Program-made: the position numbers and the translations under genes | Source: Shimia marina | GTDB taxonomy: Bacteria > Pseudomonadota > Alphaproteobacteria > Rhodobacterales > Rhodobacteraceae | Direction of reading: 5' to 3' | Assembly: GCF_001458175.1 (NCBI RefSeq) | Contig: NZ_CYPW01000001.1 | Coordinates: forward strand, 1-64,000 | Length of the DNA stretch: 64,000 nt | The notes under the pieces: generated by a model | Told to the model about the DNA's origin: nothing | Database searches by the model: none | What the model saw: the letters and a program-made list of their open reading frames with translations, nothing else | Shown: in pieces, positions 30,572-39,420 of the stretch | Position numbering within the stretch: the first letter of the stretch is position 1 | How the letters are laid out: every line of letters starts with the position of its first letter

Positions 30572-31480
30572 TCAGACCGGATCCAATGCAGCACGGGTTT
30601 CGTCCAGCAAGCGTTTGGCTTCTGAGCCCTGAAGTTTGGCGATATCATCCTGATATTTAAGAACCGCACCCAATGTGTCCGCAATCACCTCAGGACTAAG
30701 CGTGAGAACATCCAATGCGAGCAGACATTTGGCCCAATCAATGGTTTCTGCGACTCCAGGCTTTTTGAAGAGGTCTTCCGTGCGCAAACGCTGCACAAAT
30801 CCCACAACTTCGCGGCTGAGACTCTCCGCGACCTCAGGCGCGCGCGTCTCTAGAATTTCGAGTTCTCTGTCAAATTCCGGGTAATCCACCCAATGATAGA
30901 GGCATCGGCGTTTCAGCGCATCATGCACTTCGCGCGTGCGATTGGAGGTCAAAATAACAATGGGGGGCTGCGGGGCCTTAATGGTGCCGATTTCGGGAAT
31001 GGTGACCTGAAAATCACTGAGCGCCTCCAAGAGGAAGGCTTCAAAGGGCTCATCCGTGCGATCAAGCTCATCAATCAGCAGGACTGGCGCCCCTGAAGGG
31101 TCAGGGCGCATTGCCTTTAAAAGCGGACGTTCCAGCAAGTACCCTGGGCCAAAGAGCTCTTCTTGCAACGATGCGCGATCCGCCTGTCCGCTGGCTTCTG
31201 CTGTCCGAATAGCCACCATCTGCGCGGCGAAGTTCCATTCATAGACCGCACTTGAAGCATCTAAACCTTCGTAGCACTGCAAACGGATAAGGCTGCGACC
31301 AAGGGCTGAGGCAAGTGCCTTGGCAATTTCTGTCTTGCCAACACCCGCTTCCCCCTCAAGGAAGATCGGACGCCCCAACCGCAGCGCCAAGAACACAACA
31401 GTGGCGAGCGGGCGGGCGCAGACATATCCTTCTTCTGCCAGCATGGCCTGCACCGCATCAATGCTTTCAATTTCAGACAT
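30572..31480 (-). CDS. coxD: CoxD-type MoxR family AAA+ ATPase
   Basis: 302 aa. Walker A EGEAGVGKTEIAKAL, Walker B VLLIDELDRTDEPFEAFLLEAL, sensor 1 ILTSNRTREVHDALKRRC. This protein family unfolds or remodels the apo-enzyme during active-site assembly, in partnership with a VWA protein (here CoxE). The start is at MSEIESIDAV; the frame continues upstream without homology. First gene of the D-E-xdhC-Mo-binding-S-L-M series, divergent from the unknown 314-aa protein with a 204-base gap between them. Confidence 0.88.
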   Translation of the reverse strand: MSEIESIDAVQAMLAEEGYVCARPLATVVFLALRLGRPIFLEGEAGVGKTEIAKALASALGRSLIRLQCYEGLDASSAVYEWNFAAQMVAIRTAEASGQADRASLQEELFGPGYLLERPLLKAMRPDPSGAPVLLIDELDRTDEPFEAFLLEALSDFQVTIPEIGTIKAPQPPIVILTSNRTREVHDALKRRCLYHWVDYPEFDRELEILETRAPEVAESLSREVVGFVQRLRTEDLFKKPGVAETIDWAKCLLALDVLTLSPEVIADTLGAVLKYQDDIAKLQGSEAKRLLDETRAALDPV

Positions 31481-31684
31481 GGGGCCTCGTTTTCTCTTGT
31501 GCTGACAGGAATAGGGTCGCGACAGGCTGCACAGGCCCAAGCCATAGGTCAACGGTCAGCAGACGAGACAAAAGTTGTAGAAAAGGTCACAGCTCCCTAT
31601 TTTTGCCGCAAATGGATGGTAACATTTAGGCCAAGAGCATTTGAAAGACCAATTTATAAGGTCCCGGGGCGCAAGGAACAGGAT

Positions 31685-32629
31685 ATGCAGGACTCTCCCA
31701 ATGGGTTTGAGACCCCGATGCTGGGTTTGACGAAGGTGGCTTGGCTGCAACAGCTCGAACAGGTCGCCCAAAACCATGGTGGCTTTGAAGCACTTGGCAC
31801 CCGTCACTGGGCAAGCTTTGTTGAGGATAAGCCGGTTCTTCTTGTGACATTCGAGACCATTGAGACCATTCAGAAACGCGGTGATACCGGCCAACCCTTG
31901 GGTTGGGAACTGGTGCGCGAATTGGGCTGGTCTCATCTCAGCTTGGTCAGTGACGGGGAGACTTGGTTTCGCGACCCTGCGGTCTACGCCTATTTCGATC
32001 GCCTTGCGGATGATGGGTTTTTCGATGAGTTTGAAGAGGTTGTCTTCTATGGCGCAGGCTCTTGCGGCTATGCTGCAGCTGCCTTTTCAATTGCCTCTCC
32101 TGATGCGCAGGTGATTGCGCTACAGCCACAAGCCACGCTCTCGCCGCGCTTAACGCCATGGGATAGGCGCTTTTCACACAGTCGCAAAGTCAGCTTTGAA
32201 GGCCGATATGGCTTTGCCCCAGAAATGGCCTCTGCGGCGGACCGGTGCTTTGTGATCTATGATCCAAAAGTGGATCATGACGCCATGCACGCCACGTTGT
32301 TTCTACGCGAGAATACAGTTCTGCTTCCCACGCCCTATCTTGGGGACGAGATCGAGAAAGACTTGCTTGAAATGCAAATCCTCTTCCGCATTCTGGTGAA
32401 AGCCGGGGCTGGCACATTGAGCCGCCGGGCCTTTTATAAGCTATACCGCGCAAGGCGTGGCCATTCGCCGTACCTCAACCGCCTGCTTGATGCGGTCAAT
32501 CGGAAGAAGCGCCCCTTTGTGTCGGCACTTCTTTGCGCCAATGTGGCCCGACGTTTGCGGGAACCCCGCTTCCTGCGCCACCTGAATGGGTTGGTACAAG
32601 CAGCAGATCAAGGGCGGCTGGCCAGCTAA
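31685..32629 (+). CDS. Conserved protein of unknown function (314 aa)
   Basis: Soluble, no signal peptide. A central EVVFYGAGSCGYAAAAFSIASPDAQV stretch (quoted for position, about 116-141; key residues G-x-G-x-C-G) resembles a nucleophile-elbow or nucleotide-binding turn of an alpha/beta fold. The C-terminal third is basic and helical (RRAFYKLYRARRGHSPYLNR). Similar Rhodobacterales proteins are, as I recall, sometimes labelled phosphoadenosine phosphosulfate reductase, but none of that family's motifs is present and I do not adopt the name. The ATG at 31685 is chosen over the longer frame because GGAACAGGA precedes it. It stands alone ahead of pyrC. Confidence 0.6.
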   Translation: MQDSPNGFETPMLGLTKVAWLQQLEQVAQNHGGFEALGTRHWASFVEDKPVLLVTFETIETIQKRGDTGQPLGWELVRELGWSHLSLVSDGETWFRDPAVYAYFDRLADDGFFDEFEEVVFYGAGSCGYAAAAFSIASPDAQVIALQPQATLSPRLTPWDRRFSHSRKVSFEGRYGFAPEMASAADRCFVIYDPKVDHDAMHATLFLRENTVLLPTPYLGDEIEKDLLEMQILFRILVKAGAGTLSRRAFYKLYRARRGHSPYLNRLLDAVNRKKRPFVSALLCANVARRLREPRFLRHLNGLVQAADQGRLAS

Positions 32630-32701
32630 ACCGTGCCATTTTTTGCCAATGCGACATAGATCAGACTAGCCAGTCCCGTCGGCTTTGTGTAAGCCGCGCT
32701 C

Positions 32702-33745
32702 ATGACCCAAAACCTGACCATTGCCCGCCCCGATGACTGGCATCTGCATCTGCGCGATGGCGCAATGCTGGAAGCTGTTCTGCCCGAAACCGCGCGTCAT
32801 TTTGGGCGTGCGATCATCATGCCAAATTTGGTGCCCCCTGTGGTGACAGGTGCGCAGGCTGCCGCCTATAAAGACCGCATCATGGCGGCATTGCCCGAGG
32901 ATATGCAATTTGAGCCGCTGATGACGCTCTACCTGACGGAAGACAGCGATCCCGAAGATATAGCAGCCGCGCATGCCTCCGGGTTGATCAAATCCGTTAA
33001 GCTCTACCCGGCAGGGGCCACAACGAACTCCGCCAGCGGCGTATCCGATTTCAAAAACGTGCGTGCCGCACTGGATAAAATGGCCGAGATCGGGCTCCCG
33101 CTCTGTGTGCATGGTGAGGTCACCGACCATGACATTGATATTTTCGACCGCGAGGCGGTGTTTATTGATCGCGTGCTTGACCCGATCCGCAAGGCCACAC
33201 CGGGTCTGCGCGTTGTAATGGAACATATCACAACCAAAGACGGTGTTGCCTATGTGCGTGACAATGCGCGCGATCTGGGCGCAACGATCACCACACACCA
33301 CCTGATCATCAACCGCAACCACATCCTCGTGGGCGGCATCAAACCGCATTATTATTGCCTGCCTGTGGCCAAACGTGAGGAGCACCGTCTGGCGCTGCGC
33401 GAGGCGGCCACTTCTGGGGATGCGCGGTTTTTCCTTGGCACTGATAGTGCGCCGCATCTTGATGGCGACAAGGAAAGCGCCTGTGGGTGTGCGGGCTGCT
33501 TCACGGCAACCAACACAATGGCGCTCTTGGCGCATGTGTTTGAAGAAGACGGCAAGCTTGAAAACCTTGAAGCCTTTGCAAGCCGAAATGGCCCCGGCTT
33601 TTATGGTCTGCCAGTGAATGATGGCACAATCACCCTCACCAAAAACGAACAAGCCACGGTTTTTCCTGACAAAATCGAGAGCGCGAATGGCCCGGTCACA
33701 GTGTTTGATCCCGGCTATGACGTGTTCTGGACCGTTGCTGACTAA
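32702..33745 (+). CDS. pyrC: Dihydroorotase
   Basis: 347 aa. Closes carbamoyl-aspartate to dihydroorotate in pyrimidine synthesis. Binuclear metal-site pieces: [10 protein letters not shown] (HxH), [11 protein letters not shown] with the carboxylated-lysine position, [28 protein letters not shown] and GTDSAPH. This is the E. coli-type PyrC class (about 345 aa). It starts at the ATG at 32702 and is followed by pyrE after 27 bases, forming a small pyrimidine unit. Confidence 0.93.
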   Translation: MTQNLTIARPDDWHLHLRDGAMLEAVLPETARHFGRAIIMPNLVPPVVTGAQAAAYKDRIMAALPEDMQFEPLMTLYLTEDSDPEDIAAAHASGLIKSVKLYPAGATTNSASGVSDFKNVRAALDKMAEIGLPLCVHGEVTDHDIDIFDREAVFIDRVLDPIRKATPGLRVVMEHITTKDGVAYVRDNARDLGATITTHHLIINRNHILVGGIKPHYYCLPVAKREEHRLALREAATSGDARFFLGTDSAPHLDGDKESACGCAGCFTATNTMALLAHVFEEDGKLENLEAFASRNGPGFYGLPVNDGTITLTKNEQATVFPDKIESANGPVTVFDPGYDVFWTVAD

Positions 33746-33772
33746 GACATCCTGCTGCCAAAGGACCCAAAT

Positions 33773-34453
33773 ATGATCCCGACTGCTTTCCCGCCAAAAG
33801 AAGAAATCGCCCGCCTGACCGCCCGCATGCTGCTGGAAATTGGTGCAGTGAACTTCAACACCGATGAGCCCTACACGCTGGCCTCTGGCCTGCCGTCCCC
33901 GAGCTACATCGATTGCCGCAAGCTGATTTCTTTCCCGCGCATCCGCGCCACATTGATGGATTTCATGACCGTCACCGTCATGCGCGAAGCCGGTTTTGAA
34001 GCCTTTGACAACATCGCAGGCGGCGAAACGGCCGGCATTCCTTTTGCGGCTTTGGTCGCAGAGCGCATGGCGCTGCCGATGACATATGTGCGCAAGAAAC
34101 CAAAAGGTTATGGTAAAAACGCGCGTATTGAAGGCGCGATGAGTGAAGGCGAGCGCGTGCTCTTGGTTGAAGATCTGACCACGGATGGCGGCTCTAAGCT
34201 TTCCTTTGTGGATGCGATCCGGGACACCGGCGCCAGCTGTGCCAACACGGCGGTGATTTTCTACTATGACATCTTTCCAGAGACCGAGAAAACACTGGGC
34301 GATCACGGCGTGGCGCTGCACTACCTCTGCACCTGGTGGGATGTGCTTGCCGAAGCCAAAGCGCAGGGTGTGTTCTCGGACGAGACGCTCAATGAAGTTG
34401 AGAGCTTCCTGAAAGACCCGCGCGCGTGGCAAGAGGCGCGCAAAAACAGCTGA
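33773..34453 (+). CDS. pyrE: Orotate phosphoribosyltransferase
   Basis: 226 aa. Joins orotate and PRPP to give OMP. The PRPP-binding signature is [14 protein letters not shown], with [11 protein letters not shown] as the catalytic loop lysines and [18 protein letters not shown] near the start. Length fits. It is co-directional with pyrC, 27 bases away, so they are probably co-transcribed. Confidence 0.92.
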   Translation: MIPTAFPPKEEIARLTARMLLEIGAVNFNTDEPYTLASGLPSPSYIDCRKLISFPRIRATLMDFMTVTVMREAGFEAFDNIAGGETAGIPFAALVAERMALPMTYVRKKPKGYGKNARIEGAMSEGERVLLVEDLTTDGGSKLSFVDAIRDTGASCANTAVIFYYDIFPETEKTLGDHGVALHYLCTWWDVLAEAKAQGVFSDETLNEVESFLKDPRAWQEARKNS

Positions 34454-34554
34454 TTTCCGCCTAAACTGGTGGCGCGTGCCGGAAGATTGACTGCGCGCGC
34501 ATACCAAATATTGACGGGACGCTGTTTGCAGTGACAGTATGATGTGGCATTGAG

Positions 34555-34574
34555 TTATCCACAGGCTGTCCACA
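34555..34574 (+). promoter_or_regulatory. DnaA box pair upstream of dnaB
   Basis: TTATCCACA (34555-34563) is a perfect DnaA box, and CTGTCCACA (34566-34574) matches 7 of 9 bases in the same orientation, 11 bases (one helical turn) on. They lie 71-90 bases before the dnaB start, in a place to regulate it. Confidence 0.6.
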
Positions 34575-34644
34575 AAAACATACAATTTGCCCAGTGAAAA
34601 CTCGGTCGCTAGAACCGGATACGCTGGTTGTTTGGGGGCGTGAC

Positions 34645-36135
34645 ATGAACGAAATCGCGAATATCAATCCTGACTCCACAGAGGCCGCAAGCCCGGATCC
34701 GGTGCCCCATTCTCTGGAGGCGGAACAGCAGCTTCTGGGTGCTATTCTGACGAACAACGATATCTTTGATAAAGTTGCCTCGATCATCACCTCCAAGCAC
34801 TTCTACGAACCTGTGCATGCCCGCATTTATGAGATTGCGGCCGCGCGGATTGCCAAGAACAACCTCGCCTCCCCGGTGACGCTGAAAGCCTTTATGGAAG
34901 ACGATCCCGGTTTGATCGAACTGGGCGGTCCGGCCTATCTGGTACGCCTGGCGGGTGCAGCGATTTCTTCTTTTGCTGCAGCGGATTACGCTCAGATGAT
35001 CTATGACATGGCGATGCGCCGTGAGCTGATCGAGTTGGGCAACAACATCGCTTCCCGCGCCAAAGTGGCTGACATCAAACTTGAACCTAAAGAGCAGATC
35101 GTTCAGGCGGAACAGGCGCTTTATAAACTCTCTGAACAGGGGTCAGCGGAGCGCGGCTATGTAAGCTTCCTGAAGGCCGTCACAGAGGCGGTCAACACCG
35201 CCAACGCGGCCTATCAGCGCGAAGGTGGTCTGGCCGGGATTTCCACCGGTCTGATTGACCTCGACAAGAAGCTGGGCGGCCTGCACCCTTCCGACCTTCT
35301 GATCCTCGCGGGACGCCCTTCTATGGGCAAAACCTCCCTTGCGACTAACATCGCGTTCAACGTCGCCAAAGCCTATAAAAAGGGTTTAAAACCAGATGGT
35401 TCCGAGGGGGCCATTGAGGGCGGCGTTGTCGCTTTCTGTAGCCTTGAGATGTCTGCTGAGCAATTGGCGGCGCGGATTTTGTCGGAGGCGGCGGAGATCC
35501 CTTCTGAGCAGATCCGTAAAGGGGATATGACCGAAGAGGAATTCCGTCGATTTGTGCAAGCAGCCAAGGATCTTGAGGCCTGCCCGCTGTTTATTGACGA
35601 CACTCCGGCCCTGCCCATTGCGCAGCTCGCGGCACGGGCGCGGCGCTTGAAACGGACCCATGGTCTTGATGTCCTGATCATCGACTATCTGCAGCTGTGC
35701 CGCGGCACCGCCGACAACCGGGTGCAGGAAATCGCCGAGATTTCCATGGGCATGAAGGCCATCGCCAAAGAGCTCAACATTCCGGTGATTGCCCTGTCTC
35801 AGCTGTCACGTACGGTGGAGAGTCGTGACGATAAACGCCCTCAGCTCAGTGACTTGCGGGAATCTGGATCGATTGAGCAGGACGCCGATGTGGTGATGTT
35901 CGTGTTCCGCGAAGAATACTATGTGGAGCGGGAAAAACCCTCTGATGACCGGTTGGATGAGATGGCCGCCTGGCAGGAACGCATGGAGCGGCTGCATGGG
36001 AAGGCTGAGGTGATCCTCGGCAAGCAGCGTCACGGTCCGATTGGCACGGTGGAGCTCAGCTTTGAGGGGCAGTTCACCCGCTTTGGCAACCTTGTGCAGC
36101 CCTGGCAGCAATCCGGCGGCGGCGACGAGTTCTGA
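34645..36135 (+). CDS. dnaB: Replicative DNA helicase DnaB
   Basis: 496 aa. Hexameric helicase that unwinds the fork. N-terminal domain with PHSLEAEQQLLGAIL; a linker; RecA-like C-terminal domain with Walker A GRPSMGKT (223-230), SLEMSAEQLAARIL, Walker B DVLIIDYLQL, LSQLSRTVE and the arginine-finger region. No intein. The start is at MNEIANINPD; an upstream in-frame ATG at 34594 is less likely because it lies just past the DnaA boxes and adds non-homologous residues. Followed by alr after 208 bases. Confidence 0.93.
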   Translation: MNEIANINPDSTEAASPDPVPHSLEAEQQLLGAILTNNDIFDKVASIITSKHFYEPVHARIYEIAAARIAKNNLASPVTLKAFMEDDPGLIELGGPAYLVRLAGAAISSFAAADYAQMIYDMAMRRELIELGNNIASRAKVADIKLEPKEQIVQAEQALYKLSEQGSAERGYVSFLKAVTEAVNTANAAYQREGGLAGISTGLIDLDKKLGGLHPSDLLILAGRPSMGKTSLATNIAFNVAKAYKKGLKPDGSEGAIEGGVVAFCSLEMSAEQLAARILSEAAEIPSEQIRKGDMTEEEFRRFVQAAKDLEACPLFIDDTPALPIAQLAARARRLKRTHGLDVLIIDYLQLCRGTADNRVQEIAEISMGMKAIAKELNIPVIALSQLSRTVESRDDKRPQLSDLRESGSIEQDADVVMFVFREEYYVEREKPSDDRLDEMAAWQERMERLHGKAEVILGKQRHGPIGTVELSFEGQFTRFGNLVQPWQQSGGGDEF

Positions 36136-36191
36136 TTTTTCGCCAGAGCGAATCAAAGTGTTAACGCGCCTTTTTGGGAAAAACGGGCCAT

Positions 36192-36224
36192 CGGTATCGC
36201 GTCGGTATTCCGGCGGTATCGCGT
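36192..36224 (+). repeat. Short direct repeat upstream of alr
   Basis: CGGTATCGCGT occurs at 36192-36202 and again at 36214-36224, 22 bases apart (two helical turns), with a related CGGTATTC between them. It lies in the dnaB-alr gap, about 120 bases before the alr start. The spacing suggests a possible binding site; no more can be said. Confidence 0.4.
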
Positions 36225-36343
36225 AGGTGGATTTTTCCAAAAGGCGCGGATTGGCGTTTGTTTCACCACAGTGCGCCCCTTCCCCTAAAAACGAAACGCC
36301 TTTGGCCTTGACCTCCCGCAGACAGAGGTCAACAAACACCCCC

Positions 36344-37381
36344 ATGGCTACTGCAACTTTGACAATTGATCTGGACGCCCTGCTTTCCAATTGGCGGGCA
36401 CTGGATGCACAGAGCGCAGCCCAGACCGCCGCGGTGGTGAAGGCTGATGGATATGGACTTGGCGCGGACCGGGTGGCCCGCGCATTGATGCGCGCGGGTG
36501 TGGACCGTTTCTTTGTCGCTGCCGCAGAAGAAGGCGCGGCTCTGCGTCAGGCCGTTGGCCCAGCGCCAGAGATCAATGTCTTCAGCGGACATATGCGCGG
36601 CGACGCGGATATGATCAGCGACATGATGCTGACGCCAATGTTAAATTCCACTGAACAGATCGTACGCCACCTGGAGGCCCTGCCCGCGCATCCTTTTGGG
36701 GTGCAGCTGGACACCGGCATGAACCGCCTTGGATTGGAAGCGCCGGAATGGGCGGCAGTGCAAGATCTGATCATGCAGCGCGGCCCAACGCTTTTGATGT
36801 CCCATCTGGCCTGTGCGGATGAGCCAGACCACCCGATGAACCCGCGCCAGCTTAGCGCGTTTAAAGAGATGACCGATGGGCTTGATGTGCCACGTTCGCT
36901 TTCGGCAACCGGTGGCATCCTCTTGGGATCAGACTATCACTTTGACCTCACCCGTCCCGGCGTGGGCCTGTATGGGGGCATGCCCTTTGTTGACGCCACC
37001 CCAGTGGTGAGCCTGAGCGTGCCGGTCATTCAGGTGCGCGATGTGGCAGCGGGAGAGAGTGTGGGCTATGGCAATATGTGGATCGCCCAGCGTGACAGCC
37101 GGGTGGCCACCATCGCAGCAGGCTATGCCGATGGCATCATCCGCGCCATGGGAGAGAAAGTGGACGTCTTTGCCGAAGAGAGCCGCTGTCCCATGATTGG
37201 GCGGATCTCCATGGATATGATCGGGGTGGATGTGACAGACGCAAGAGCTGAGCCGCAAACCGTTGAGCTTTTGGGTCAGCACCAATCTGTGGATACGCTC
37301 GCGGAGGCCGCAGGCACGATTGGATATGAAATCCTCACCTCCATGGGGCAGCGGTATCAGCGCCGCTATAAATCTTCATGA
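36344..37381 (+). CDS. alr: Alanine racemase
   Basis: 345 aa. PLP enzyme making D-alanine for peptidoglycan. The PLP lysine is Lys33 in [10 protein letters not shown]. Other markers are [27 protein letters not shown] and the second-base tyrosine in SVGYGNMW; C-terminal beta domain has [11 protein letters not shown] and MIGRISMDM. Length is normal to slightly short. The ATG at 36344 begins the homologous region; the open frame extends back 39 codons. The stop overlaps the MlaE-type permease start (ATGA). Confidence 0.9.
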   Translation: MATATLTIDLDALLSNWRALDAQSAAQTAAVVKADGYGLGADRVARALMRAGVDRFFVAAAEEGAALRQAVGPAPEINVFSGHMRGDADMISDMMLTPMLNSTEQIVRHLEALPAHPFGVQLDTGMNRLGLEAPEWAAVQDLIMQRGPTLLMSHLACADEPDHPMNPRQLSAFKEMTDGLDVPRSLSATGGILLGSDYHFDLTRPGVGLYGGMPFVDATPVVSLSVPVIQVRDVAAGESVGYGNMWIAQRDSRVATIAAGYADGIIRAMGEKVDVFAEESRCPMIGRISMDMIGVDVTDARAEPQTVELLGQHQSVDTLAEAAGTIGYEILTSMGQRYQRRYKSS

Positions 37382-38163
37382 CGGCGGTTTTGGCGCCATT
37401 CACGGCAATTGGGCGCAGCGTGATTGCTCTGATGACCATGATCGGCAGCGTGGCGCTGTTTGTCTGGGGGGCGGTAAGTCACATCTTCCGCCCGCCATTT
37501 TATGGGCGTGAGTTCCTCAGCGCGCTTTTCAACATTGGCTGGCTGAGCCTGCCCGTGGTGGGCATGACGGCGATTTTCACCGGCGGCGCGCTGGCGCTTC
37601 AGATCTATGACGGCTCTTCGCGGTTTTCCGTGGAAAGCGTGGTGCCGCAGATTGTGGCCATTGGCATGGTGCGCGAATTGGGGCCGGTGCTGGTTGGTCT
37701 GATGGTGGCCGCCCGTGTGACCAGTTCCATTGCAGCAGAGATTGCCACCATGAAGGTCACGGAACAGATTGATGCGCTGGTGACCCTGTCCACACATCCA
37801 ATGAAATATTTGGCCGCCCCACGTGTTCTTGCGGCGGTGCTGGTGGTGCCTGCGCTGGTGGGGATTGGCGATATCATTGGCATATATGGCGGGTTTCTGG
37901 TGGCCACAGAGAACCTTGGCTTCAACCCCGCCACCTATGTGCGCAATACCGCCGATTTTCTGCAGCTGAATGACATTGTCTCCAGCCTCGTGAAAGGTGC
38001 GGTCTTTGGCGGGATCGCCGCCGTGATGGGCTGCTATTACGGGATGAACTCCGGGCGTGGCGCACAGGGCGTGGGCCAAGCCACAAAAAGCTCGGTTCAG
38101 GCCGCCGCCGTGCTCATTCTTGCCGCCAACTTCCTGCTGACCAGTCTGTTTTTCTCCTCATGA
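37378..38163 (+). CDS. MlaE family ABC transporter permease
   Basis: 261 aa. Five to six membrane segments. Contains the family core ([49 protein letters not shown]). MlaE proteins move phospholipids between membranes to keep the outer membrane asymmetric. It overlaps alr upstream and the ATPase gene downstream by 4 bases each. No MlaD, MlaB or MlaC gene follows, so any substrate-binding partner is elsewhere. Confidence 0.87.
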   Translation: MTAVLAPFTAIGRSVIALMTMIGSVALFVWGAVSHIFRPPFYGREFLSALFNIGWLSLPVVGMTAIFTGGALALQIYDGSSRFSVESVVPQIVAIGMVRELGPVLVGLMVAARVTSSIAAEIATMKVTEQIDALVTLSTHPMKYLAAPRVLAAVLVVPALVGIGDIIGIYGGFLVATENLGFNPATYVRNTADFLQLNDIVSSLVKGAVFGGIAAVMGCYYGMNSGRGAQGVGQATKSSVQAAAVLILAANFLLTSLFFSS

Positions 38164-38906
38164 TCCAGTTTGACAACGTGCATAAGAGCTTTGGGCCCAA
38201 GAAGGTGCTTCAGGGTGTGAACCTCTCCATCGCCAAGGGCAGCTCCATGGTGATCATTGGCGGATCGGGCACCGGGAAATCGGTGATGCTGAAATCCGTT
38301 CTGGGCCTGATCACACCGGACAGCGGCACGATCTCGGTAGACGGCCATGATGCGCGCACAGAGGATCGCGATGCCTTTCTGGCGCGGTTTGGCATGTTGT
38401 TTCAGGGGGCCGCGCTGTTTGACAGTATGACGGTCTGGCAGAATGTGGCCTTCCGCCTGCTGCGCGGGCGCCTGAAACGGCCCAAGGCCGAGGCGCGGGA
38501 GATTGCCATTGAAAAGCTGCGGCGTGTTGGGCTGACCCCGGATGTGGCGGATCTTTTTCCTTCCGAGCTGTCGGGCGGCATGCAAAAGCGCGTGGGGCTG
38601 GCCCGCGCCATTGCGGCGGAGCCTGAAATCATCTTCTTTGATGAGCCCACCACGGGGCTGGATCCGATCATGTCCGGCGTGATCAATGATCTGATCCGCG
38701 AGATCGTGGTGGAGATGGGCGCAACCGCAATGACGATCACCCATGACATGACCTCCGTGCGTGCGATTGCCGATGAGGTGGCCATGCTGCATGGCGGCGT
38801 GATCCAGTGGAGCGGCCCGGTGGCGCAGATGGACAACAGCGGCGATCCTTATCTGACGCAGTTTATTGCTGGCAGCGCAGAGGGCCCGATTGAGGCGGTG
38901 CGGTGA
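38160..38906 (+). CDS. MlaF-type ABC transporter ATP-binding protein
   Basis: 248 aa. Walker A IGGSGTGKS, Q-loop MLFQGAALFD, signature LSGGMQKRVGLARAIA, Walker B EIIFFDEPTTGLDP, H-loop ITHDM. The MQKR variant of the signature is typical of the Mla/Tgt lipid-transport ATPases. It pairs with the permease just upstream (ATGA overlap) and overlaps the next small membrane protein (GTGA). Confidence 0.9.
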   Translation: MIQFDNVHKSFGPKKVLQGVNLSIAKGSSMVIIGGSGTGKSVMLKSVLGLITPDSGTISVDGHDARTEDRDAFLARFGMLFQGAALFDSMTVWQNVAFRLLRGRLKRPKAEAREIAIEKLRRVGLTPDVADLFPSELSGGMQKRVGLARAIAAEPEIIFFDEPTTGLDPIMSGVINDLIREIVVEMGATAMTITHDMTSVRAIADEVAMLHGGVIQWSGPVAQMDNSGDPYLTQFIAGSAEGPIEAVR

Positions 38907-39295
38907 ATGCGCTCATCGCCCTCATTTTCGTCGCTATGCCCTTCATCGCGGCCGGGATCAGCGTGTATATGGGTCTTCGTCATTTGAAGTCGCATCGATG
39001 GATCGGCGTTACCTTGATTGTATTGCCGCAAGTGACGTTTGTTTGGCCTTTTGCGATCATTTTCCTTTTCAACATGCTTCCACCGGAGATGCGCGGAAGC
39101 TTGGCAAATTGGCTTCTCACGACACTATTTTGGGGCGGGCTAGCAGCAAGCTTGATAACGGCAGGCGGGGTGTTGAGCTATCTGGCCATCGTGAGTGAGA
39201 AAAAGCTGTTATGTGCTTTTGGAGCTGTGCTTAGTCTTGGCTGGCTGATCTGGTTCTTTGTTGCCTTTGTGCTGAATCACTCCCACGGCCTTTAG
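38903..39295 (+). CDS. Small four-segment membrane protein, unknown function
   Basis: 130 aa. Hydrophobic segments near 4-25, 35-58, 68-92 and 98-122. GTG start overlapping the MlaF-type stop (GTGA), so it is translated with the lipid-transport pair. No family recognised. Sequence between about 38,960 and 39,200 is visibly more AT-rich than the neighbouring ATPase gene, which could mean later acquisition. Confidence 0.6.
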   Translation: MNALIALIFVAMPFIAAGISVYMGLRHLKSHRWIGVTLIVLPQVTFVWPFAIIFLFNMLPPEMRGSLANWLLTTLFWGGLAASLITAGGVLSYLAIVSEKKLLCAFGAVLSLGWLIWFFVAFVLNHSHGL

Positions 39296-39420
39296 CCGCG
39301 CGTTTTCAAGTGGCTACAGCATTACTTGGCGCAGCGCGACATTCGCGGGCATTTCTTTACCATTTGTAAACCCTTCGTTCGCACAATGTTCCCTGTGTAT
39401 TGGTAAAAGGTGTTTTGGGT

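Noticed and set aside
32666-34585. 639-aa minus-strand frame opposite pyrC and pyrE
   Set aside because: It mirrors two clear genes on the other strand, shows no family motif, and its composition is that of an antisense shadow (high His/Gln/Arg).
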